In this document: positions 43,082 through 52,817 of the stretch, piece by piece
Numbering within the stretch: the stretch's first letter is position 1
How the letters are laid out: each line of letters opens with the position of its first letter
Assembly (NCBI RefSeq): GCF_000716535.1
Contig: NZ_JNWV01000017.1
Span: forward strand, 1 to 64,000
DNA: 64,000 bases
DNA from: Streptomyces flaveolus
Lineage (GTDB): Bacteria; Actinomycetota; Actinomycetes; Streptomycetales; Streptomycetaceae
Reading direction: 5' to 3'
Notes under the pieces: model-generated
Told to the model about the DNA's origin: nothing
What the model saw: only the letters and a program-made list of their open reading frames with translations
Database searches by the model: none
Program-made: the position numbers and the translations under genes

Positions 43082-43400
43082 GGGGTTGGTGGGGGCGTGT
43101 CAGTCGCGTGCGGGGGCGGTGGACGGGCGCCACGGCTGCATCGCGGTGGGCACTGGTCCGGCGAACGGTGGGGGTGAGTGGTCCGAGCCGAATGCCTGGG
43201 GGCAGGGGGTCGGCTGGTCCGGGCAGAGCTTTGTGGGCGCGGGGTTGGTGGCGGTGGCGTGTCAGTCGCGTGCTGGGGCGGTGGAGGGAGCCAGGGCTGC
43301 ATCGCGGTGGGCATTGGTCCGGCGGACGGTGGGGTGACTGGTCCGAGCCGAGTGCCCGGGGGGCAGGGGGTCGGCTGGTCCGGGCAGAGCTTCAGGGGAG
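43082..43400. repeat. intergenic tandem repeat, two copies of about 159 bp
   Basis: The stretch starting GGGGTTGGTGG at 43082 is repeated from 43241, with a period of 159 bases, ending near 43400 in GGTCGGCTGGTCCGGGCAGAGC in both copies. The two units differ by scattered substitutions and short indels (roughly 90 percent alike by eye). Neither strand encodes a plausible protein. The repeat fills the gap between the liv operon and the PucR-type regulator gene; origin unknown. Confidence 0.75.
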
Positions 43401-43435
43401 CCGGGGCGGCTGTTGACGGCGGAGTCGCTGGGTGG

Positions 43436-44698
43436 TCAGGAGGTTGGCCGCCGGGGGCTGAGTCGGCGGGCGGTCAGGGCCAGGGCGACCTCGACCAGGT
43501 CGGCGGGGCGGGACAGGGAACTGCCCGTGAGCTGCTCGTAGCGGCGCAGGCGGTTCAGAACGGTGTTGCGGTGGCAGTACAGCCGTCTGCTCGCCCGCTG
43601 GGCTGAGCCGTCGCAGGCCAGCCAGGCGGCCAGCGTGTCGAGCAGCACGTCCGCGTCGGCCGGCTCCAGCCCTGCGAGCGGGCCGAACGCGCGCTCGACG
43701 AGCAGGCCGGCGAGTTCCGGGCAGGACACGACGAGTGCCTCGGGGAGATGCTCGTCGAGTCGCACCGTGCCACCCGCGTCGCCACAGAGCCGCAGTGCGG
43801 TGTCGGCCAGTCGGCGCGCCTCGCCCACACCGGCCAGTCCGTCGAAGGGCAGGCCGATCCCGACGTGCATCCCGGGCGGCGGCTGGTCCGGCACCGGCAC
43901 GACGCCGTCCTCGGCCAGGACGATGCCATGCTCCGTCTCCGGACCGGTGTGCCAGTGCACCCGCGCACTCGGGGGCAACAGGGCCCGTACGGCATCGGCG
44001 GACCGCACGCCCGCGACCGCGACGACGACGTACCGGCCCTGCTCGGGCAGACCGAGGGCCTGCGCGGTCTCCGGCAGGTCGGCGATGCGGCCGGTACCGT
44101 CCAGCAGCGCGGCGGCCAGCAGCCGTACCCGGTTCTCGCGCCGCCACGCGAGCCGTCGTTCGGTCTGCCGGTAGGCGTCCGCGACGAGCGTGCAGTGTTC
44201 GTCGACGAAGTCCCAGACGTCGCCGGCCACGTGCACCAGCAGCCGTACGTCCTCCGGAGCGGTGCGGGAGGTGACGTCGACGAGTTCCTGCCACACCAGC
44301 GAGCCGCCCAGCCGGAAGGCGTGCAGCAGCGCGTCCAACGGCAACCCCTGTTCGGCACGACCGACCCCGATGCGCCAGGAGCAGCGGTGTGCGGCGTCGC
44401 GGGTGCCGCGCGGGTCGAGCAGCGAGGAGACGCTGTGCCGCAACGAGCGGTGCACCTCCTGCCAGACACCCGGGTGGTCGTCCTCCAGCGCGGCCCGGTA
44501 AGCCGGTTCCCGCTCCCGCAAGGCGCAGACCAGCCGGTCGGTGAGACCGGGCAGGTCGTCCAGCAACGCCCGGGCGGCGCGGTGCAGCACCCCCAGGGCC
44601 TCGGCGTCGATCAGCGACCGGGGGCGTGGTGCGCGGGGCCGGGGCGCCGGCTGGGGCCCCGGGCGGAACGCGGGTCGTGGCCGTACGGCAGGGCGCAT
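43436..44698 (-). CDS. PucR/CdaR-type transcriptional regulator
   Basis: A 420-residue regulator. A Pro/Arg-rich N-terminal tail (about 1-28) leads to a RsbR-like helical region (LHRAARALLDDLPGLTDRLVCALREREPAYRAAL), a GGDEF-like/CdaR middle domain (RYVVVAVAGVRSADAVRALLP, GMHVGIGLPFDGLAGVGEARRLADTALRL) and the PucR C-terminal helix-turn-helix (LLDTLAAWLACDGSAQRASRRLYCHRNTVLNRLRRYEQLTG). It lies upstream of the liv operon on the same strand and may control it, since PucR/CdaR proteins often govern nitrogen or amino-acid use, but the tandem repeat intervenes. Confidence 0.85.
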   Translation of the reverse strand: MRPAVRPRPAFRPGPQPAPRPRAPRPRSLIDAEALGVLHRAARALLDDLPGLTDRLVCALREREPAYRAALEDDHPGVWQEVHRSLRHSVSSLLDPRGTRDAAHRCSWRIGVGRAEQGLPLDALLHAFRLGGSLVWQELVDVTSRTAPEDVRLLVHVAGDVWDFVDEHCTLVADAYRQTERRLAWRRENRVRLLAAALLDGTGRIADLPETAQALGLPEQGRYVVVAVAGVRSADAVRALLPPSARVHWHTGPETEHGIVLAEDGVVPVPDQPPPGMHVGIGLPFDGLAGVGEARRLADTALRLCGDAGGTVRLDEHLPEALVVSCPELAGLLVERAFGPLAGLEPADADVLLDTLAAWLACDGSAQRASRRLYCHRNTVLNRLRRYEQLTGSSLSRPADLVEVALALTARRLSPRRPTS

Positions 44699-44764
44699 GG
44701 AAGTCTCCCCCAGGGTCGGCTGACGCGTCGTGCTCCGAAGAATGACATACCGTCCGGTCGGTCC

Positions 44765-47700
44765 CTAGAGTTGTGCACTGTTCTTTTCCGCCTGCTCCAC
44801 CAGCCGTGCCAGCTCCACCCGGGAGCGGACACCGAGTGCGGCGAAGACGTTGCGCAGGTGATAGTCGATGGTGCGGGTGCTCACGGACAGGCCCAGGGCC
44901 ACTTCCCGGTTGGTGAGGCCCTGGGCGACGCGGCGGGCGATGCGCAGCTGCTGCGGGGTGAGCCGGTCCAGCCCGTCCGGCAGGACCCCGCCCCGGGCCG
45001 AGGAGCCGCCCCCTCCCACCGCCGCGCCCGCTGTGGCCGTTCCCGCCGTCCCGGCCAGCCCTGTCGTCCCGGACACCCCGTTCGCCCGCAGTTCGGCCGC
45101 CGCCTGCTGCGCCCACGGGCGAGCACCGCAGCGTTCGAAGTCGAGCAGGGCGGCCCGCAGGTGGCCGCGCGCCTCGCGCAGCCGACGGCGTCTGCGCAGC
45201 CACTTGCCGTACAGCAATTCGGTGCGGGCCCGCTCGAAGTCCCCGGCGGCCTCCCCGTGCCGCCGCAGGGCTTCCCGGTACAGCGCGTCGGCCGGCTCGG
45301 GCGGAGCCAGCAGGGCGCGACAGCGCAGCAACTGGGCCGGAGCTTGCCGGTCGGCGTCACACGCCGCCCAGCGCGCGAAGTCCTCGACCGCATCCCGGGC
45401 CTCGTCCGGTTGCCCGGCCAGCGCGCACGCCTCCACGTAACACGGCACGGCCAGCATCCACACGGCGAAGTGCCCGCGTCCCGGGCCGGGCCGCACCAGC
45501 GGGCCGAGCCGTTCCGCGGCCTCACGCGGACGGCCGTGGCCCAGATCGGCGCGGGCAGCGGCCCACTGGGCCAGCGCGGCGGCCTGTGCCAGTCCGTGCC
45601 GTCGGGCGGTGGCCAGCGCGGCGGTGACGTGCTCCGCGACGGTGTGCGCCTCGCCCTCGATCGACGCCGCCAGGGCCAGCACGGCGTGGTGATGGGCGGC
45701 CGTGTTCCGCTGCCCGGTGCGGTACGCGCTGCCCAGGCCCGCCTCGGCATGAGCCCGGGCCGACGCATGCCGTCCCGCCCGGAGTTCGCCGTACGCCAGC
45801 AACTCCAGAGCCCGCGCCTCGTGCACGGCGGACCCGTCCGCTCGAGCCACGGCGAGCGCCCGCGCACCGGCCCGCCGGGCGGCGGTGGTGTCGCCGAGCA
45901 GCAGGGCCGCGGCGGCCGCTCGCAGCAGTGTGTCGGGGGTGTTCGGCGGGGGCGGGGACTGCCGGGAGGCGTCGGCCATGTGGGGGCGCTGGTCGGAGGC
46001 GTGTGTGAGGTCTTCTTGTCGAGGGTGGTCGGCCGTCGGGGGCGGAAGCCGTTCGGCGCCGGCTGCGGTAGGCGCCTGCCCGGGGCCGTCGCCGATCGTG
46101 TGCGGCTGTTCGTGTCGTGCGTCGGTGGTGTGCGGGAGCTGGTTGTGGTGGTTGTCGGTGGTGTGCGGGAGCTGGTTGTGGTGGTTGTCGGTGGTGTGCG
46201 GGAGCTGGTTGTGGTGGTTGTCGGTGGTGGGCGTGAGCCGGTCGTGGTGGTCGTCGGCGGTGGGCGCGAGCCGCACGCCTTCGGCCGCCGTCCACGTGCG
46301 GTCCACCACCCGCCGCAAGGGAGCGGCGGCCAGGTCGAAGCGGCCTTGCAGGACGGCCCGCATGCCCGCCCGGTGGTCGCGCAGGGCCCCGGACGGTACG
46401 ACGGACCGGGCCGGCCCGTTCGCGAGACGGGGACCGGCGGACGGGAGAAGGCCCCCGGGTGACTGCGCCCCGTCACCCTGGCCCCCCGCGCCTCCCACGC
46501 TGTGAGCGTCGGACCACGAGCGCTCCCGGACCGGGCCCTCCACCGCCAGCGCGCGCAGGCACGCCGCCAGGTCACCCGCCGCCCAGGCGGCGTCCGCGGC
46601 GGCCAAGGCGGCCTCGGCGCACCGCTCAGGGTCGTGCGGAGCGAACAACTCCGCGGCGAGCAGCAAGGTCTCGCGGGCGTCGTCGACGGGTCCGTCCCAC
46701 CGCAGTACCGTGCCGCGCAGCAGCTCGGCACGCGCGCGTACCGTGGCGGGCGCCCGGCGACCGCGGGCTGTGTCGAGCAGCCGTAGGGCCCGCTCGGACT
46801 GCCCGGCGAGCAGCGCCAGTTCGGCGGCGGCCGTGTACCACCGGACCTGCTGGGCGCTGTCCGCGGTGAGGTCGGCGGCGCGGGTGAGGGCCGTGCAGCG
46901 CAGTACGGGCGACGCCTCCGGATCCGCCTGGGCCGGGGCGGCGGCGAGTTCGGCCGCGAGCGACGGAGCCGGAGCAGCGACGGCCCACGAGCGGTGCAGC
47001 AGCGCAGTGAGGCCGCGCCCGTCGGGCAGCGCACCGGCCAGCGCGTCGTGGGCGGCACGGCGCCGCTCGGCCGACGCGTCGGCGTAGACCGTGCGGCACA
47101 GCAACGTGCTGCGGAAACCGATCCGGCCGTCGCGAGCCTGGAGCAACTCGGGCAGCGGGGCTGCGTACGGTGAGAACCGGCTGTCATCGCTGCCGCCGCT
47201 GCCGCCGCCGCCGTACGGAGCGGGGTCGCGGTGCGGCACCGGTCGACCGCTGTCGGCGGCATGCGGCCCGCACAGCGGGACGCGCCTCTGACCAAACCGT
47301 CCCTCGGAGTTGTCGAACCGCCGGGACGGCGGGCTGGAGCTCCGCGCGGAACGGTTCTTGTCGGTGAGTGGCCGCGGCGGTGGCCCGAGGTGGGACATGC
47401 CCGCGGTAAGCCGCGTGGTCGCGCGCCTCGCGAGACCGGCGTCGACGGTGGTCTCTCCCGTCACCTGTAAGGCGGCGGCGGTCACCAGCAGTAGATCGTG
47501 TTGCCCGGGTAGCGCCCCGGTGAGGTGGCCGCCGACCAGCGCGGTCAGCGTCTCGGTATCGACCACGGGCCGCGGCAGGGGCGCGAGCCCGCGTAGCTGG
47601 GCCGGGGTCAGGCGCTGGAACACACGCAACAGGAGGGCCGGATTGCCCTCCGCCGCGGCCGAGATCTCGTCGCGTACCCCCGGGTCCAGCCCGTCCTGTG

Positions 47701-48250
47701 CGATGTCGTCCAGCAGGGCGGCGGCGTCCGGCGGGGACAGGGGAGCCAGGCGCAGCAGCGGCAGACCGGCGAACTCCGGATCCACGGGACGGTGTCCGGC
47801 GACGGTGAACAAGAGGGCGACACGGCCCCCTGCAAGTAACTGAGCGGCGAGCCGGCCGAGTGCGGACCGGGAGGCGGCGTCCCACAGGTCGGCGTCGTCG
47901 ACGCAGAGCAGGACGGTGCGGTGCGCTGCCGTGGACTCCAGCGCACCGACGAGTTCCCGCACCGGGTCGGCGGCGCCGACGACGGTCGTCCCCGCCGCTT
48001 GGCACAACGAGCGGAGCCCGGTCAGCGGTTCCCGGAACTCCCCGGCGCGGGCGCGCACGGTCACCACGGGCCCGGCGGTGAAGGTGCGGGCGGCGTGGGC
48101 GAGGAAGGCCGAGCGACCGCCCCCCGGCTCGCCGGTCACGACGCAGGCACCACCGCCACGCAGCCGGTCCGACAACGCCGCCAGTACGTGCCGTTGTGGA
48201 CCCGGCCGGTACCGCGGTGAGACGAGACCCAGGGGCGTCTGTCCGGTCAT
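44765..48250 (-). CDS. large LuxR-family regulator with AAA module (LAL-like)
   Basis: A 1161-residue protein with the layout of large ATP-binding LuxR regulators: P-loop region at 36-60, a Walker B-like TVLLCVDDADLWD, a long TPR-like helical middle and a C-terminal LuxR helix-turn-helix (LTPQQLRIARRVAQGLTNREVALGLSVSTRTIDYHLRNVFAALGVRSRVELARL). Three oddities: the Walker A reads GEPGGGRS, with Arg replacing the usual Lys; residues about 285-345 are a low-complexity insert (Ser/Pro/Gly/Arg-rich); and residues about 660-708 are four near-perfect copies of the 11-mer NHHNQLPHTTD. It lies directly upstream of the PucR-type gene, with 66 bases between. Confidence 0.85.
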   Translation of the reverse strand: MTGQTPLGLVSPRYRPGPQRHVLAALSDRLRGGGACVVTGEPGGGRSAFLAHAARTFTAGPVVTVRARAGEFREPLTGLRSLCQAAGTTVVGAADPVRELVGALESTAAHRTVLLCVDDADLWDAASRSALGRLAAQLLAGGRVALLFTVAGHRPVDPEFAGLPLLRLAPLSPPDAAALLDDIAQDGLDPGVRDEISAAAEGNPALLLRVFQRLTPAQLRGLAPLPRPVVDTETLTALVGGHLTGALPGQHDLLLVTAAALQVTGETTVDAGLARRATTRLTAGMSHLGPPPRPLTDKNRSARSSSPPSRRFDNSEGRFGQRRVPLCGPHAADSGRPVPHRDPAPYGGGGSGGSDDSRFSPYAAPLPELLQARDGRIGFRSTLLCRTVYADASAERRRAAHDALAGALPDGRGLTALLHRSWAVAAPAPSLAAELAAAPAQADPEASPVLRCTALTRAADLTADSAQQVRWYTAAAELALLAGQSERALRLLDTARGRRAPATVRARAELLRGTVLRWDGPVDDARETLLLAAELFAPHDPERCAEAALAAADAAWAAGDLAACLRALAVEGPVRERSWSDAHSVGGAGGQGDGAQSPGGLLPSAGPRLANGPARSVVPSGALRDHRAGMRAVLQGRFDLAAAPLRRVVDRTWTAAEGVRLAPTADDHHDRLTPTTDNHHNQLPHTTDNHHNQLPHTTDNHHNQLPHTTDARHEQPHTIGDGPGQAPTAAGAERLPPPTADHPRQEDLTHASDQRPHMADASRQSPPPPNTPDTLLRAAAAALLLGDTTAARRAGARALAVARADGSAVHEARALELLAYGELRAGRHASARAHAEAGLGSAYRTGQRNTAAHHHAVLALAASIEGEAHTVAEHVTAALATARRHGLAQAAALAQWAAARADLGHGRPREAAERLGPLVRPGPGRGHFAVWMLAVPCYVEACALAGQPDEARDAVEDFARWAACDADRQAPAQLLRCRALLAPPEPADALYREALRRHGEAAGDFERARTELLYGKWLRRRRRLREARGHLRAALLDFERCGARPWAQQAAAELRANGVSGTTGLAGTAGTATAGAAVGGGGSSARGGVLPDGLDRLTPQQLRIARRVAQGLTNREVALGLSVSTRTIDYHLRNVFAALGVRSRVELARLVEQAEKNSAQL
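46125..46275 (-). repeat. 33-bp intragenic tandem repeat (11-aa NHHNQLPHTTD)
   Basis: About three and a half perfect or near-perfect 33-base units followed by degenerate copies lie within the LuxR-type gene; unit length is a multiple of three, so the reading frame is kept. On the plus strand the unit begins GGGAGCTGGTTGTGGTGG. It encodes a His/Asn/Thr-rich spacer between TPR-like segments. Such repeats change copy number easily. Confidence 0.85.
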
Positions 48251-48489
48251 TCCCCCGACCTTACTGACGCGTAAAGAAGCGTGGAAGTCATGCGTCCGGA
48301 CCTGCTGTCCCGGGCTTCAGGGACGACCACCTGCGCTTTCCGGGCGAGTTGGCGGCGAGCGGTCTGTGCCGACGCACACCGCGCGCGGTTGCGGACGGTG
48401 CTCCGGCACAACGCCGGCGGCGGCCGCCGTCACGGGCGACCGCCGCCGGGTCACGGACGGACGATCAATCGATGGCTACGCCCACCCGG

Positions 48490-49440
48490 TCAGCCGGTGT
48501 GCGGGCAGTTGCCCCGGTACTCCTCGATCGTCAGGCTCGGCCGCGGCAGCGGGCACAGGAACTGCTCGTAGCGGGTGTCGTTGTCGATGAACCGCTTCAG
48601 CCACGAGACGCTGTACTTCGCGATCGTCGTGTTCGAGGTGTTGGGCGTGAAGTGGGTGGCGCCGTTCAGCTCCAGGTACGCGCGGTCGAGCGAGCTGGGG
48701 AGAGTGTTGTAGAAGGGTTCGGCGTGGGTCGCGACGGGGGCGATCGTGTCACCGTCGGCGCCGAAGATCAGAGTGGGTGTCTTGATCTCGGGCCAGGTCT
48801 TGTCGAGGTTCCACGGGGTGAGCGGGATCGCCGCCTGCAGCGAGGGGCGCGTCTTCGCCGCCTCCAGACTGCCGCCGCCGCCCATCGAGTGGCCCATCAC
48901 GCCGAGACGGGTGGAGTCGATACGACCGCGGACCGAGCTGCTCTTCGTCAGGTAGTCGAGCGCGGCGAGCAGTTGGTTCCCCCGGGAGTCCGGCTGGTCC
49001 AGCGTGGTGAGCGTGTCGATGGTGAAGACCACGAACCCCTGGGACGCCAGACGCGGGCCCAGCCAGGCGATGGAGGACTGGGTGCCGGTGTAGCCGGGCG
49101 AGACGGCGACGGCCCCGAAGGTGCCGTCGGCGGTGCTGGTCGGGTAGTAGATGGTGCCTCCGCCGAATCCGCTGACGGCGAGCCGGGAGACGGTCGTCTC
49201 CGACACCGCGTACGGCCCGCGGAGCGCCTCGATGCTCGATTCGGTCGGCGCGGGGCCGCGCTCGAAGGGGTTGTCCGCACCGTGCGCCGCCGGCCCGCCG
49301 AGTGTGGTCAGGGCGAAGACGGCGCCGACGGCGGCGGCGAGGGCCGCGAGCCGTCCGGTACGACGGCTGGTACGCGGGTCCGGGAGGCCCGGGTGCGGAC
49401 GGTGGAGCGGTGACGTGGTGCTGCTGTGGGGGTGCTGCAC
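48490..49440 (-). CDS. secreted cutinase / polyester (PET) hydrolase family
   Basis: A 316-residue secreted alpha/beta-hydrolase of the actinobacterial cutinase family (TfCut2/LCC type). After a long n-region and signal peptide ([25 protein letters not shown]) the mature enzyme starts [23 protein letters not shown]. The triad is S185 (GHSMGGGGS), D231 (GADGDTIAP) and H263 (NGATHFTPN); the oxyanion residues Y117 ([10 protein letters not shown]) and M186, the substrate-clamp W210 ([10 protein letters not shown]) and a C-terminal disulfide C296-C312 are all present. Family members hydrolyse cutin, polyesters and triglycerides; some degrade PET. It is monocistronic. Confidence 0.93.
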   Translation of the reverse strand: MQHPHSSTTSPLHRPHPGLPDPRTSRRTGRLAALAAAVGAVFALTTLGGPAAHGADNPFERGPAPTESSIEALRGPYAVSETTVSRLAVSGFGGGTIYYPTSTADGTFGAVAVSPGYTGTQSSIAWLGPRLASQGFVVFTIDTLTTLDQPDSRGNQLLAALDYLTKSSSVRGRIDSTRLGVMGHSMGGGGSLEAAKTRPSLQAAIPLTPWNLDKTWPEIKTPTLIFGADGDTIAPVATHAEPFYNTLPSSLDRAYLELNGATHFTPNTSNTTIAKYSVSWLKRFIDNDTRYEQFLCPLPRPSLTIEEYRGNCPHTG

Positions 49441-49887
49441 GACGAGTTGTCCTCTCTGTCGTGGCGAGCTGCCCGTTCGGCCTCGCCGGCACGCACATGC
49501 GTCCGACGGCCGAAGGGCACCGCCATGGGGCTGGCGGTGTCACTGTCGACGCCGGGCGGGCATGACGGGACCGGCAATGTCACCGGTCTCGTCCAACACA
49601 CGCGCCCACCCGAACCGGGCCGCTGCGGCGCTGGTATCCGTTGCGGCCGGGCTGGGAACCCCTGTACCTCGACGCGGACGGGCTGCTCGGACTGGCACTG
49701 CGCCGACCGACTGAATCGGTGATCGTGACCTGACCGCCGCGCCGTCGCAGATCCAGCCGGTACCAGCGGGACAGGCGTGATAATCGCGCGGACCAGCCCG
49801 GGTACAGCCACCGGTGCCCGCGTGGCAACGGCGGGCCGTCGACAACGAGGAACAGGAGGCTGCGGGTTACCGGCCGTCAAGACAGAG
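49441..49887. other. gene-free interval
   Basis: Contains the cutinase promoter at its left end. No gene recognised. Confidence 0.35.
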
Positions 49888-49992
49888 GTGACGCGGACAC
49901 TGGTGAGCCTCCGTGAGCTGTTCGCCGGCAACACCCGCTTCGAGGCACTGCGCACGGAGCTCGGCGTAGTACACCTCGCCACTCTCGTATGA
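49888..49992 (+). pseudogene. possible HxlR-type regulator scrap
   Basis: The frame ending at 49992 reads VTRTLVSLRELFAGNTRFEALRTELGV, which resembles the W-x-L-x-I-LRELF-x-G-x-x-RF-x-x-L central helices of HxlR winged-helix regulators. Only about 25 residues match and neither end is complete. It is immediately upstream of the enoyl-CoA hydratase gene. Confidence 0.3.
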
Positions 49993-50035
49993 GCTGCTTC
50001 TCAAGGGGCGCAACTGAAAGCAAAGGAGACGAATC

Positions 50036-50869
50036 ATGCAACAGTGGACCCATTTCTCCGTGACCGCCGAGACCAAGCGTCTGTGGCGGATCACGTTCGA
50101 CAGCCCGCCGATCAACCTCGTGTCCCCGGAGATGCTCGCCGAGCTTCCGAGGCTGGTCGATCAGATGGAGGCCGCTCCGGAGCTGCGAGTGGCCGTGTTC
50201 GAGTCGGCGAACGCGGATTACTTCCTGAACCACTACGACACCTCCCGGGTAGCTGAGACTCCCAAGGAACTGGGCGCGAGCGGATACCCGCTGCTGATCG
50301 ATGCCGGCACGCGCCTGTCACGTCTGCCCGTCGTCTCCATGGCGAAGGTCCGGGGTCGGGTCAGGGGCGTGGGCAGCGAACTGATCCAGGCGATGGACAT
50401 GCGCTTCGCCAGTGAACGCGCGCTGTTCTGCCAGCCTGAGACAGCCAACGGCAACCTGCCCGGCGGAGGCGGCCTTGAGCATCTGCCCCTGCTGCTCGGC
50501 CGTGCCCGCGCGTTGGAGGTGGCCCTGTCCAGCGACGACTACCCGGGCGAGCTGGCCGAGCGGTACGGATGGGTCAACCGCACGGTCCCCGACGGGGAAC
50601 TCGACGCGTTCGTCGACGCGCTCGCCCGCCGGATCGCCTCCTTTGACAAGGAGTCGATCGCCGCGGTGAAACAGCAGGTCAACCGGTACACGCTGCCGTC
50701 CGCAGAGGACCTGCGGTCCTCCTACGACATCTACATGCACTCCTTCGGCTGGCCGGGGTCCAAGCGCAGGCTACCGGCCGCGCTCGCCGCAGGACGCAAT
50801 CAGCCGGGCGACTACGAAATGCGCCTGGGCTACCACCTCGGACGCCAGCCGGAAGGAAACACTCAGTGA
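50036..50869 (+). CDS. enoyl-CoA hydratase/isomerase family protein
   Basis: A 277-residue crotonase-fold protein: LWRITFDSPPINLVSPEMLAELPRLVDQM, a CoA-binding oxyanion region VSMAKVRGRVRGVGSELIQAMDMRFASERALFCQPET and ALSSDDYPGELAERYGWVNRTVP. The two catalytic Glu positions of classical hydratases are not both in place (around GVGSEL and PETANGN), so the reaction could differ. AAAGGAGA precedes the ATG. No operon partner. Confidence 0.85.
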   Translation: MQQWTHFSVTAETKRLWRITFDSPPINLVSPEMLAELPRLVDQMEAAPELRVAVFESANADYFLNHYDTSRVAETPKELGASGYPLLIDAGTRLSRLPVVSMAKVRGRVRGVGSELIQAMDMRFASERALFCQPETANGNLPGGGGLEHLPLLLGRARALEVALSSDDYPGELAERYGWVNRTVPDGELDAFVDALARRIASFDKESIAAVKQQVNRYTLPSAEDLRSSYDIYMHSFGWPGSKRRLPAALAAGRNQPGDYEMRLGYHLGRQPEGNTQ

Positions 50870-50899
50870 TGGCTGGGGTGTTGCGTGAGACGGTCCGTT

Positions 50900-52171
50900 T
50901 CAGGATGCCTTCTGGTCGGCGGGCTTCTCGATCTCGGTGGTCAGCCGTGCCCCTCGGAAGAGCACCGGGAGCCACAGGAGACATGCCAGCAGGGGGACCG
51001 CGGCGTAGGTGGCCATGCCCACACTGGAGCCCAACCCGTCCATGAGCGTGCCGAGGACGAGATAGCCGGTGCCGATGAGCGCCGACTCCACGAATGCGAT
51101 CATCGACAGCAGGCTGGCGCGGTGGCGCGACGGCACCGCCTCGTTGAACACGTTGTCCACGAGCACGGCGGTGATCTCGGGAATCCCGACCAGGACCAGG
51201 AACGCGGCGATGGTGACCCAGACAAGGCCCAGGCCGCTCAGGCCGAGCGCCACGGCGAGCGTCAGGAGAGACACCGGGGCGATGACCCGATACCCGATGC
51301 GCCGGTTCGCGCGGTCCGACAACAAGGGAGTCAGCCCACCGACGAAGAATCCCGCCGATATGACCACGCTGACCAATGCGGTGCCCGCTCCCTGATCGGA
51401 GAGGGTCTTCTGCGTGAAAATGATGTACGGCGTCAAAGTCGCATGCATCAATCCGGACACCACGACAAGCGTCACGAGCGCCGGCGTGGCGACCCGAAGC
51501 ATCGCCCGCCATGCTGTGGCGTCGCCGTGCTCCTTCTCGGCTCCGTCCTGCTCGTCCACCGCGTCCGCGCCGCGGATCTCGGGCACCCGTGACATCAGCA
51601 CCACCACGGCCAGGACGAGACACGAGGCCGAACCGACGTAGACGACTCCCCAGGAAAACTGCTGCAGTTGGCCGCCGAGGACGATGGCGACTCCGGAGGT
51701 GACCGTCCCGAGCATGGTGAACCGGGACTTGATCCTGACGTAGCCGGCCGTTGCACCACGACGCACGAGCAGGTCGTACAGCAGGGCGGTGTCCGAACCG
51801 GACACACACGCCATGCCCACGCCCTGGCCGATGAACAGCGTCAGGAACACCCAGTAGTTGGAGGACGTCACCTGACCGAGCAGGCATCCAGCTGTCAGCA
51901 CCTGGCCGATCACGATGCCGGCACGCCTGCCGATTCGGTCGGCGATGACTCCCGTCGGCAACTCCGCAAGTCCGCTGACCAGGTAGAGCAGTGTCTGAAG
52001 GAGGGCCACTTGCCCGGCGGAGAAGCCTCGCTGCTGAAGGAAGAGGACGAATACGCCCCGCTGGAACAGCGAGTTGGCGAGCACGGCGTATACGTAGAAC
52101 GGGCGCGTGACGCTTCGCGCTGCGTCGTCGACTGCAGCCGACCCGCCAAGGGCCTCCGTGGTGCCGGTCAT
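50900..52171 (-). CDS. MFS transporter
   Basis: A 423-residue protein with about 12 hydrophobic segments. The first inter-helix loop LPTGVIADRIGRRAGIVIG carries the MFS motif A (G-x-x-x-D-x-x-G-R-R), and its equivalent in the second half is SDRANRRIGYRV. A charged central loop (SRVPEIRGADAVDEQDGAEKEHGDATAWR in part) separates the halves. ATG 52171 is preferred; the in-frame extension to 52288 is not membrane-like. Convergent with the enoyl-CoA hydratase gene. Substrate unknown. Confidence 0.85.
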   Translation of the reverse strand: MTGTTEALGGSAAVDDAARSVTRPFYVYAVLANSLFQRGVFVLFLQQRGFSAGQVALLQTLLYLVSGLAELPTGVIADRIGRRAGIVIGQVLTAGCLLGQVTSSNYWVFLTLFIGQGVGMACVSGSDTALLYDLLVRRGATAGYVRIKSRFTMLGTVTSGVAIVLGGQLQQFSWGVVYVGSASCLVLAVVVLMSRVPEIRGADAVDEQDGAEKEHGDATAWRAMLRVATPALVTLVVVSGLMHATLTPYIIFTQKTLSDQGAGTALVSVVISAGFFVGGLTPLLSDRANRRIGYRVIAPVSLLTLAVALGLSGLGLVWVTIAAFLVLVGIPEITAVLVDNVFNEAVPSRHRASLLSMIAFVESALIGTGYLVLGTLMDGLGSSVGMATYAAVPLLACLLWLPVLFRGARLTTEIEKPADQKAS

Positions 52172-52309
52172 GCTGCGGGTCCCCCCGGTGACTCCGGTGT
52201 CATTGGTGTTGGGCTTCCGCCGCCGACCGGAACCTCCAGTCCACACTTCGCGCAGCATATAGGGCCGGCGTCCAAGCCCGATGATCACGAGAGTGTAAGC
52301 ATCGAGGAG

Positions 52310-52790
52310 GCCGCCGAGTCCGGTCAGCGGGCCCGCCGGGGCGTGCTGGCGGCCCTCGGGACGCGCCGGCGTCTGCTGGACCGGCGCCGCTCGCCGTCGG
52401 CGGAGACCATCGGACGCGTCCTCGCTGCCCTGGAGGGTGACGCCCTCGACCGGGGCCGGTCAGCACCGCGCCGCCGAGTCCGCGGGGACAGACCGTCGCG
52501 ATCACCATCGTCACCTTCGACGTAGTGCACTCGGCCAGGGCCACCATCACCTGGCTCGTGACGGCCAAGAAGGCCCATTACATCGCCGTGATCAGGACGA
52601 ACCAGCCCACGACCCACCGGCGGCTCGCCGCCCTGCCCCGAAACGCGATCCCGGTGCAGTACACCGCGTCCACCGCCGCCCACGGCCGGCGCGAGTCCCG
52701 CTCCACCAAGACCTGCGCCATCGCCGACGCCGTGACCAGCACCGGCACCCGCACCCCGAGCCCTCACGATCCCTGGCATCCCCAACGCCC
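52310..52790 (+). pseudogene. ISAs1-family transposase remnant
   Basis: Two pieces of an ISAs1 transposase survive on the plus strand. The first, GVLAALGTRRRLLDRRRSPSAETIGRVLAALEGDALDR (52335-52455), is the N-terminal DDE-associated helix region. The second, FDVVHSARATITWLVTAKKAHYIAVIRTNQPTTHRRLAALP... HGRRESRSTKTCAIAD (52510-52735), is the core around the second catalytic Asp, in another frame. The segment between and the C-terminal third are missing. Inactive. Confidence 0.7.
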
Positions 52791-52817
52791 ACACCCATCA
52801 GGAAATGGCGCGCGGTT

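Noticed and set aside
46125..46275. CRISPR-like array.
   Set aside because: Units are 33 bp without spacers and keep the reading frame inside a coding gene, so this is a coding tandem repeat.
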